Shown: in pieces, positions 15,745 through 23,301 of the stretch
How the letters are laid out: every line of letters starts with the position of its first letter
Position numbering within the stretch: the stretch's first letter is position 1
Assembly: GCF_000003815.2 (NCBI RefSeq)
Contig: NC_049993.1
Span: 18,073,139 to 18,096,439 of the forward strand
From: Branchiostoma floridae
Taxonomy: Eukaryota; Chordata; Leptocardii; Amphioxiformes; Branchiostomatidae
DNA: 23,301 bases
Direction of reading: 5' to 3'
Notes under the pieces: model-generated
Told to the model about the DNA's origin: nothing
The model's database searches: none
The model's input: the letters and a program-made list of their open reading frames with translations, nothing else
Position numbers and translations under genes: made by a program

Positions 15745-18743
15745 TCATTTCCGAAGTCCGGTTACTGCGCTGATCATGATAATGCGCCTTTCCATTTCCT
15801 TTATCATTGGATGACTTTCCCCCTGAGGGTAAAGCTGTCTCGCTATATTCAAAGCTTGTTGACAGAGAGCGAGCGCTGAGTGGTGATAACCGAGGTAGTA
15901 CAAAGCTGTCCCCTTGTTGTAAAGTGAGGTGGCAATGTGAGGATATGCTGTTCTTTGATCATAGATACTCTTGTACATCTGTAGTGCCTGTTCATAAGAG
16001 TTAATTGCTTTCATATAATCACCCAGGCTACACCATGCTGACCCCAGGTCATTGAGTGACATGGCAATGTAAAGGTGTGCTGTATTCTGACCATAGATAC
16101 TTCTTTGCATCTGCAGTGCCTTTTCGTGGTAGCTGATTGCTTTTCTAAAATCACCCATCTCGTCCCAGGCTATCCCTAGGTGTCTGAGTGAATTGGCAAT
16201 TCTAGTATGTGCTGTACTTTGACCATAGATGCTCCTGTACATTTGTAGTGCCTGTTCATGGTAGCTGATTGCTTTTCTATTATTACCCAGGTTATTCCAG
16301 GCTGACCCCAGGTTGTGTAATGATGCCGCAATACTAGGGTGTGCTGTTGTCTGACCATAGGTACGTCTGTACATCTGCAGTGCCTGTTCGTGGTAGCATA
16401 TTGCTTGTCTACTATTACCCAGTTTATCCCAGGCCGACCCCAGGTTGTTGAGTGAGGTTGCAAAGCCTGGATGTGATAAGTTCTGACTATAGATACTCTT
16501 TTGCATCTGCAGTGCTTGTTCATGGTATCTGATTGCTTTTCTGTAATCACCCAGGTCAATCCAGACAGACCCTAGGTTGTTAAGTGAGGCAACAATGTGT
16601 GGGTGCGCTGTACTCTGGCCATAGATTACCTTTTGCATTTGCAGTGCTTGTTCATAGCAAGCGATTGCTTGTCTATTTTCATCCTGGTTTCTCCAGGCCA
16701 ACCCCAGGTTGTTGAGCAGGATGGCAATGTTAGGATGTGCTGTAGTCGGACCATAGATACTCCTGCACATCTCCAGAGCCTGTTCATGATAGCTGATTGC
16801 TTTCCTGTAGTCACCCAAATTATTCCAGGCTAATCCAAGATTATTGAGTAGGGTGAAAGTGGCAGGATGTGCTTCAGTCTCACCATAGATACTCCTGCAC
16901 ATCTGCAGTGCCTGTTCGTGGCAGCTGATTGCTTTCCTGTAATCACCCAGGTGGTACCAGCCTCCCCCTAGGTTATTTAGTGTTTCGGCAATGTCTGAAT
17001 GAGATGAGTCCTGACCATAGATACTCCTGAGGATCTGTAGTGCCTGTTCATAGGAACTGATTCCGTTTTTACAATCACCCAAATTGTTATATGCATGTCC
17101 GATATAGTTTAGTAGTTCCGATTTCTCCATCATGTCAGTTCCATCAGCTTTTTTCAGGGCATCATGATAACAGCTGAGGGCCTGCTCATATTTGCATAAC
17201 TCAGAGTACATCTTTCCTTGGACCCTTGTGGAATTTGCATGCAAATCAGAGATTGAAGTAAGAACTTGCTTCTTTCCAGCCCATTGTTGCAGAAAACGTT
17301 TCAGAGGAACTGCTGTATGATAGTACCTGAAAAGCTGTTGGTCATTTGGTAGATGGAAAACTGGTATAAGGACATTTGTTTGTACTTCATCATTCGTCCG
17401 CAGTTTTGTTTCCACTGAGGCCAAAGCTGACAGGTTTTCCTTTTGTCCACCATTTGCAATGTAGGTTCTGAGCCTGAGTTCTGCAGAGATGCCGGTAAGC
17501 ACTGTCAGGTGGTGTGCATTGTTGGGACTGATCACTTGTTGGCTTTCCATTTCATCTATCGTCTTCCAAACAGTGTTGGGCACAATGTCTGATGACAGTG
17601 CCAAGCAGTCCACTGTTAGAGCTGGGAATCGATAAATGTCTTTCTTCACATCAATCAACTTTGCTGTAATTGTCTCTCTACTTCTGTTGCTCATCATATC
17701 TTCCTTCAGTGTCGTCTGTGCCAATTGGTGAGCCATTTTACCCCCATCAGCTTGCAGTATCTTCACTATAATGACCATGTATGTGTCTATCAGATCCTGG
17801 TTGCCAGTTAGGAGGCATGGGTTTCTCAAGATGCTGGCAAGGTGATATCCTTCCTTCAGGTATAATTTGACATCCTTCTGCAGTTTCAAAGCCATGTTGC
17901 TTGGAGTGCAGATGAGGTGACTGGGTGGTTCATTCATAGTTCCCAGTCTGCCCAGTGGAGTCTTGCTTGCCTTTGGCATTGAGCCATCAAATGCAAACCC
18001 ACGTGGCGTGACAGAGTCGTAGTACCAGTTATCAAGTGGATCTTCCGAGTAGAAGTCATTGAGAGATTTTATTCCCAGTGCTGGGAGAATGGTTTCTCCT
18101 AGATTGACCACCTTGAGGTGTAGATAATGGGTGAGATTGCGGAAATAGACAAAACAGTCTTCATTGTCTTCTTCTACCAAGATGGCAAACTCCAGGTCTG
18201 AGTATGGAGTTACCAGTCCTGTGGCTTGTGAACCCAAACCTATCAGGGCATACTTGCAGGGAGGGGGGCCCATTAACCCAATGCAGTCTTCTACAAGCTG
18301 GCTGATGAACTCCTTCCTTTGTTGTGCAATGTTCTCAAACAAGTGTTTGACAGCCCGAGCTCGTTTTGCTTCTTTGACAAATGGGTCGCCCTGATCTTGT
18401 TCTTTACAATCCAGTTGCTGGTCAATGGTTTCCATCTCCAGCTTGATCTGGTCCCGCATCTCCTTCAGCTGCTTCTTGTGATTTTCTGTGTTCTCTGGTC
18501 TCATGTTGTGATGAATTGAAATGCCTAATATACTTTGGAGAAATGAAACCCCAACCTCCTTAATAGCCGTTACGATGCCATCATTGATCACTTGATCCTC
18601 TGACCTGGCTATTGCTGCATTGTAGAGTGCTGCTGCTTTGACAAAGTCTTCCCCGTCTCCTGTCTGCTGACCTCGCTTACTGTAGACATCCCCCAACTTG
18701 CACAGGGGCTCCACCTCTCTCTGGTACTGCTGGGCTGTGGGGT
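15745..18743 (-). CDS. Gene B exon 4: nucleotidyltransferase core plus ten TPRs
   Basis: Open from the acceptor CCTCCCCAG|AC at 18743 to TGA at 15745. Residues are counted from the in-frame GTG at 18714, which is a valine codon. G161-S162 and D173/E175 form the GS...DLE nucleotidyltransferase signature, and D243 in [10 protein letters not shown] is the candidate third carboxylate. A 9-residue stretch containing FYSEDPLD (about 221-229) is absent from gene A. The conserved [14 protein letters not shown] helix follows. Ten TPRs fill about residues 527-972 and are more regular than in gene A (SLNNLGSAW.NLG..RKAIS, then YHEQALQM.RSIYGQ.TAHP.IA). Nearly every unit is 44 residues, so the DNA shows a 132-bp period. 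The protein ends VTGLRK. Probably cytosolic, with no membrane or signal segment. Confidence 0.92.
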
Positions 18744-20729
18744 CTGGGGAGGAAAAACCTCAAGTTGTGGATTTTACCTAGCTTTTGTTTACTTAATGGT
18801 TCCAAAAATGATTTAGACTCTTCGTCAATCATTTTGTACTAAGCAGAACCCAACGCACTTTTAGAAAACAGTAGGGTTTCTTCCCAGTAGTTCATATCTA
18901 CAGTCCTGTGGCCACACCTAGGGTAAATGCTGTCGTATTGAGGTCACCTGAGTGGCGCCGAATGGCACCCGCTCCAGACCATTGCGATTCAGCCCCGCCT
19001 ATTGCAAGCTCGTGGCATTCAGCCCTTGCCTGCGAAGAGAGAGCATTCGGCCCACCCAATAACAGTAACATATCAGTAATTCTTGCCTTTTTTACATGCA
19101 AAGTAGACTTAAACTGTCAAGGTAAAATATCAATTTTACATTGATACTTCACTAAAGCCATTAAGATTTACACAGTAGTCTTTGGTTGTTTGCCATCTGG
19201 TCGTCTTACCTCCTGTATGTACTATCTTGAGTGCAGCTGCAAACTGCTGCTCTGCTGAGTCCATGTCTGCCATGGCCAGGGACGATTCACCCTCCTTCAG
19301 GTGGTCCTTGTACTGCCTAAATGAAAGGTAATTGTACTTAGATAGTATCACGTGGACATACAACTCTATTTATCATGAGTCTGATATATAAAGAGCATAT
19401 ATTTTACAGCCGGGTGTTTCTATTCTACAACATTTATAACCGCAACTCTGTTTATTCACATGATGTTGTCTTGCTTTAAAAAACAAAATTGCACAAAGGC
19501 TGTCATTTTGTGCAGTTATTATGTTATTTGCAGTTATAGTCCCAGTTAGCTTGTTTTCATGTCAATTCTTCGGCAAAATTCTCTCACCTTGCAATGTCTT
19601 GATGGAGATGGTGGTCTTGAGTATCGTCGGGCCTAGCGGTGTTCCCAGACTTGTGTCTTATGTTTGATGTTTCTTCTCTCCGTCTTGGTTTATCTGATGA
19701 TGTTTTCTGTTTAGATTAAGCCATATTTGTCAACATCTGAATCATACATACTTTTGTACCTGTTGGACAGACCAGCTTTGAAGCGCGGTGTGGAGACTAT
19801 ATAGCTAGCAGACTACTACTCATCCCGTGTCAGGGATCCTTGCAGCATATAATCCAATACTGGACACTAATCCCTTTCTCTTTCAATGCTAAGTACGTGC
19901 GGATAATGAGTATATTACAATGTATTACTAATGTATACATGGACACTTACTTGGGTATCTTGAAATGCTGTACATTACAGTCTAGTTCATAGCCATACAC
20001 ATATGTCTACTACTGATAATAAGTTAATTAACTACTTACCTTTTTCACCACGTCTCTAATCTTCTACATGTATCTGATGCGATGTTCAAGAGTCAGTTTT
20101 GTGTCAGGTTCCTCACATCTTGTCAGGGCCTTGCTGTACATGGCAGCAGCCTTGGAGAACTGGGATACATCAGGTATTGCTTTGCCTTTCCTGAGGTAGA
20201 GATCTCCTAATGATTTTAGGATCTCCAGTTCCAAGAACATGTCACTGCTCGCTATTGCAGTCACTAAAGTTTCTGTATATGTCTCCTCAACAGAGTGCCA
20301 GGGCTTACGGACTCCTCTGTCCAGTTTGTCACAAATTTCCGCGACCCTTAAGGCATTGCTGTCAACAGTACCCCAGTAGTAGTTTGTCGACAACCATCGC
20401 AAGTATGGACTGTACCCATGCAGCAGTTTTGTGGCGAGTCTCTCCATGTAGCCGATACGATGTTCCAGTGTTTGTCCCATGTCTGGATCTGTGCAGTGCA
20501 GTAGGGCAGCACCATATCGGGCAGCAGCCTTGTCAAACTCTGCGGAATCTTTACAGAGCTTGGCTTTCTGAAGATGCAGGTCGCCAAGACTTTTCAGGAC
20601 TTCTATTTCCATAAAGAGATCCTTTCTGATAATGGCGTCTCTCAGTGCCTGTCGATAGCCGACCTCTTGTCCATGCTGACTTTTGAGGCACAGCTCCAAG
20701 TTCTGTAGCTTGATTGCCAGGCTGGTCAT
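15745..20729 (-). CDS. Gene B: TPR / Pol-beta-type nucleotidyltransferase, paralogue of gene A
   Basis: Coding segments, in order of transcription: 20729-20040, 19706-19588, 19316-19210 and 18743-15745 (690, 119, 107 and 2999 nt; 3915 nt, or 1,304 residues ignoring the stop noted below). Junctions: AAAAAG|GTAAGT to CTAAACAG|AAAAC; GCAAG|GTGAGA to CATTTAG|GCAG; AGGAG|GTAAGA to CCTCCCCAG|ACCCC. Phases 0, 2, 1 match gene A. Architecture is as in gene A. It lies head to tail with gene A, about 5 kb away, so it arose by tandem duplication. A TAG at codon 222 of exon 1 interrupts the N-terminal part; everything downstream is open. The GT-AG sites here are closer to consensus than in gene A. Function unknown; nucleotide transfer coupled to TPR-mediated protein binding is the inference. 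Confidence 0.8.
18744..19209 (-). other. Gene B intron 3
   Basis: A 466-base intron. Positions 18925-19050 are GC-rich with GCCGAATG/CATTCGGC-like inverted phrases (CGCCGAATGG, GCATTCGGCC), perhaps a small repeat insertion. No gene is seen. Confidence 0.5.
19210..19316 (-). CDS. Gene B exon 3 (107 nt, one TPR)
   Basis: Encodes QYKDHLKEGESSLAMADM then DSAEQQFAAALKIVHTG, a single TPR hairpin aligned gap-free with gene A exon 3. Acceptor CATTTAG|G, donor AGGAG|GTAAGA; phases 2 and 1. Confidence 0.87.
19588..19706 (-). CDS. Gene B exon 2 (119 nt, basic linker)
   Basis: Encodes KTSSDKPRRREETSNIRHKS then GNTARPDDTQDHHLHQDIA. Same length and phases as gene A exon 2, with conserved SGN and QDI/PDI positions but many substitutions, so this linker evolves faster than the flanking TPR exon. 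Histidine-rich near the end (DHHLH). Acceptor TAATCTAAACAG|AAA, donor GCAAG|GTGAGA. Confidence 0.82.
20040..20729 (-). pseudogene. Gene B exon 1: N-terminal module pair, with an in-frame TAG
   Basis: Starts at ATG 20729 (MTSLAIKLQNLELCLKSQHG), equivalent to Met6 of gene A; the upstream Met of gene A is not preserved. Two tandem units are in one frame: [18 protein letters not shown]...[20 protein letters not shown] and [18 protein letters not shown]...[24 protein letters not shown] at 20064-20066 replaces the lysine AAG of gene A (RYLKKIRE), 24 nt before a perfect donor AAAAAG|GTAAGT at 20040. Codons after the TAG (KIRDVVKK) still align to gene A. The protein would end before the catalytic exon unless there is readthrough, use of the weak GT at 20068 as donor, an internal start, or a sequence error. 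Confidence 0.78.
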
Positions 20730-20944
20730 GTTGATATCAGATAATTTCTTCTTTTAATTTTATCCCGAATATGAAGCTTTAATGAACGAAGAGAAAATGC
20801 ATTTCAGAAAACATGTGTTCGCCACTTGGGGCATCAGATTATATGCAAGGAGAATATTCTATCATAGCACTTGTCAATGTATCTCTTGTCCCGGACATGA
20901 TATGGACTTGACATTTGGGTGGCAGTTTATGACGTCAGGACAAC

Positions 20945-21385
20945 GTAAGGCAGGCAGTTTTTGTCAAGGTATTCCAAAGAGGATAACCGAAGAAAGGAAC
21001 GTCAGATTCCATCATTTTAGTCATATGGGTAGCTTAAGATGTTCATGATATACATGTAATGCAAAATGAAGACCTAATTTACATGATTCATAAGGAAATG
21101 GTATAATTCTCTCGTTTTCCATAACTGGACTTCAATAAATGTGACACATGTAATCTATGATATGTGGTAGTACATATGCAAAAGGAACTGGCTTGCATAT
21201 TCTGTGCAAAATATGGCAAAACCGCTTAATGATAAATGATGGGAACTTTATACTTAGGCAGGTGTACGTTAGTCAATGATGAAGATCACCATACATAAAT
21301 CATGTAAATGTGTACGTCATTTGCATAAAATTTACAAAAGCTCTAAATATTTCATGGATGTATGATGTCGCCGAACTCTAGTTAT
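20945..21385 (-). repeat. Second, inverted copy of the AT-rich interspersed repeat
   Basis: The reverse complement aligns to 2513-3030 along its whole length (AGAGTTCGGCGAC at one end; GTTATCCTCTTTGGAAT near the other), with scattered substitutions and small gaps. It begins about 215 bases upstream of the gene B ATG, so gene B's proximal 5' flank contains this repeat. Confidence 0.75.
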
Positions 21386-21711
21386 CTATATTTCTGACTT
21401 TGCATGAGGAGGGTTATATCTTGTCTTATCATATGTTCACTCGGTATAAGCTGGAAATGTAAAAAAAAACATTTGCTTGATTCTGTGGCATCTATTCTCT
21501 GTTGACCCCACACTTTTTAAGAATTATTAAGGCCAGCAAAATCACCAGGGACTTTTTCACAATAGGTTAAGCCCTAATCCCAATACCGAATTTCATAGCA
21601 TACACATATTAAGCAAGTTCTTAAGTCATGCAAACAGAGCCCAAACGGAATGCCTGTGCATGCGTACGTACACAGAGCCTTATCACAGAGTAGGTTTGAG
21701 TTCATTCAGAT

Positions 21712-21966
21712 GTCTAAATCTCTCCTGGATGTCCGAGACTTGCATAAATTTCTCCTAGATGTCTGAGACATGTCTTAATCTCACCTGGATATCTGAGACG
21801 TGTCTAAAATCTCACCTGGATGTATAAGACGTGTCTGTATCTCACCTGGATCTCTGCGACTTCTCATATCTCACCTGGATCTCTGAGACGTGTCCAAATC
21901 TCAACTGGATGTCTGAGACGTGTCTAACTCTCACCTGGATGTCTAAGACATATCTTTAAATCTCAC
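21712..21966. repeat. Minisatellite, about nine units of 30 bp
   Basis: Successive units follow the pattern ATCTCACCTGGATGTCTGAG followed by ACGTGTCTAA, with substitutions and 1-3 bp length changes. It lies between the repeat copy and the regulatory cluster upstream of gene B. Each unit carries a CACCTG E-box-like hexamer in most copies. Confidence 0.9.
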
Positions 21967-22013
21967 AGTGAATATCTGAGCAGCTGTGAAAAGTACAGAC
22001 TTGCCTGGTTACA

Positions 22014-22079
22014 CTTTTCTCCTTTCACTTTTGTTACGGGTTTCCCCTCTGAGTCAGGCGGGACTTTCCATTACGTCAT
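22014..22079 (-). promoter_or_regulatory. Regulatory cluster upstream of gene B: IRF-like, AP-1, kappa-B, CRE
   Basis: In plus-strand order: TTTCACTTTTG (22023-22033; its complement contains AAGTGAAAG, the core of interferon-beta PRDI); TGAGTCA (22050-22056), an exact AP-1 site; GGGACTTTCC (22060-22069), an exact kappa-B decamer; and TTACGTCA (22071-22078), a CRE/ATF site. All lie within 65 bp, about 1.3 kb upstream of the gene B ATG. Which gene it serves is not certain; gene B is the nearest identified one. Confidence 0.5.
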
Positions 22080-22080
22080 A

Positions 22081-22595
22081 CCTACATGCTTTGTCTGCCT
22101 CAGGGCAAAGAGCAACCTGGGACTGAATTCGAAAGGTCATGTTTACATTTATGGTTCATTGAGATCTGTGAATACCACACATACTGTAGGCCATGTTGGA
22201 AATTTAGGGAGGTTCCTGTTCCGTCTCTCCTTATCTCACGTCTGTATAATTCTTGTTATAGGTTTGACGAATGCCAAGCTTGTTCTATTTTTCCTTGACA
22301 TGTGGGGGTCGCGATGTTGTTTGTTTTGCACAGAGTCATGCATTACATTTTATTTCTTCTGCAGAAGCAGCTAGATGAATATTTCGTATACATTGTAGTT
22401 CTAAACAGAAGGAACCCAACTTTTCATTCATCAATGGCAATGGCAAGACTAGATTTTTTTGGACCTGGAGCTGCTTACATATTCCTCTCTTTCCCCTCAT
22501 GTACATGCTTGGAAGTCCATAAAATGAACTTAAAGTGGCCCTTATATGGAAATGTGCCTATTGCACTATAAGGATAGGATTTGAACAGTCAAAAT
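22081..22595. other. Stretch without an assignable gene
   Basis: Three overlapping plus-strand open frames occur here but have no recognisable domains or splice-site pattern. I see no repeat structure. If the cluster at 22014-22079 drove a plus-strand gene, its first exon would be here, but I cannot support one. Confidence 0.4.
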
Positions 22596-22598
22596 GGC

Positions 22599-22650
22599 AA
22601 CACACACACATACACACATGAACGCGCGCACTCACACACGTGTACACATA
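22599..22650. repeat. Imperfect CA-rich simple repeat
   Basis: CACACACA tract with interspersed TA, GCGCGC and GTGTAC; a degenerate microsatellite. Confidence 0.85.
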
Positions 22651-22695
22651 TTGTACAGAAACAGACACAAGCCAAAGGAAAATGGTCTGATCACT

Positions 22696-23301
22696 TTTAT
22701 TCTCTCCACAGTTTCATAAATAGAATAAATCTACTTCTGAAGCAGCATCGTGTTCTTATACCTTATTTACAATTTACAGAACTGTAACTTAGTAATAATC
22801 AACACTCGCAACATCATCCTCTGAAAACCTCTGTTCACGTCAACAAATCACACATTTTCTTGCCAGATACCGGCAAATACGGAGAAGATTTCAATGTACA
22901 TAGTGCTGATGTACAAGTATCTGATTGAAACCTCTTTGGAAGTGAAAAAACTTAAAAACGGTCCAAATAAATAATTTGAAAATGATAGTAGCCATGTTGG
23001 ATTTGGCCCATTGCTTGATGATATGGCACACAAATTTGCAACATATCGCCATGGCAACAAGTAAGTATTATGTTTGGCGACAGAAACGGCTGATGACAAG
23101 AAAATGGAAAACAAGTTTTGTTGCTTGCTGAAAATGAAAATATCAAATCTTTTCTGCTGTGCAAAATGAATTCCAAAGTTCGAGAAAACACACCTTTTTC
23201 CAAGGACTTCAGATCAGTATTTTTGGAAGAAAAGTTCAAAATCAATGCACAGCATCAATGACAAAGGCTGAAAACATGTACCTCCGTGAATAACTTCATC
23301 C
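22696..23301 (-). other. AT-rich right edge, possibly the 3'UTR of a minus-strand gene
   Basis: AATAAA on the minus strand at 22696-22701 (context GAGAATAAAAGTGATC) could end a transcript coming from beyond the right edge. The rest of the window to 23301 is AT-rich and unique-looking with no convincing coding frame, as in long 3'UTRs. There is no positive evidence of the gene itself. Confidence 0.22.

Noticed and set aside
22086-22571. Three overlapping plus-strand ORFs right of the regulatory cluster
   Set aside because: Cysteine- and phenylalanine-rich with no domain, no splice pattern and no support from repeats or paralogy; likely chance frames.
22848-23245. Minus-strand ORFs at the right edge
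   Set aside because: Composition typical of AT-rich non-coding DNA; overlapping frames of similar length; nothing recognisable.

Overview
The window looks like animal nuclear DNA, most probably a lancelet (Branchiostoma). Three things point there: spliced genes with GT-AG introns, dense small transposons and microsatellites, and a tandem pair of nucleotidyltransferase-TPR genes of a kind I recall as greatly expanded in amphioxus. The genus is an inference from memory; the species cannot be told from the sequence.

Layout. Positions 280-390 (minus) hold the first coding exon of an ORP9/OSBPL9 oxysterol-binding-protein orthologue, transcribed off the left edge. Positions 391-5090 are almost entirely repeats: a 1.8 kb inverted-repeat element packed with minisatellites, an AT-rich interspersed repeat, a 5S-rRNA-derived SINE split by a TTAA-flanked MITE, and a palindromic MITE. 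Gene A (5097-10778, minus) and gene B (15745-20729, minus) are tandem paralogues with the same four-coding-exon structure: one long N-terminal exon, two small exons of 119 and 107 nt in both copies, and a 3 kb last exon. The last exon carries a Pol-beta-type nucleotidyltransferase core (GS...DLE) followed by ten 44-residue kinesin-light-chain/nephrocystin-3-like TPRs. The splice sites and phases were worked out by hand and agree between the copies. The space between the genes (10.8-15.7 kb) holds a candidate gene A promoter, three more inverted-repeat elements, microsatellites and one uncertain exon. Right of gene B are a second copy of the AT-rich repeat, a 30-bp minisatellite, a regulatory cluster and unassigned sequence.

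Main points of interest. (1) Upstream of both paralogues lies the exact kappa-B decamer GGGACTTTCC, 2-3 bp from an exact AP-1 site TGAGTCA. The gene B copy also has a CRE/ATF site and an IRF-like site within about 65 bp, the factor combination of the interferon-beta enhanceosome. This suggests, without proving it, that these TPR-nucleotidyltransferases are stress- or immune-inducible. (2) Each paralogue has a different lesion in its N-terminal exon (a +7 net insertion in A, an in-frame TAG in B), while the 3 kb catalytic/TPR exon is open in both. Either the N-terminal module is dispensable, or both genes are decaying, or the assembly has errors. (3) A 145-bp tract at the start of the last exon is 144/145 identical between the copies with sharply bounded ends, suggesting gene conversion.
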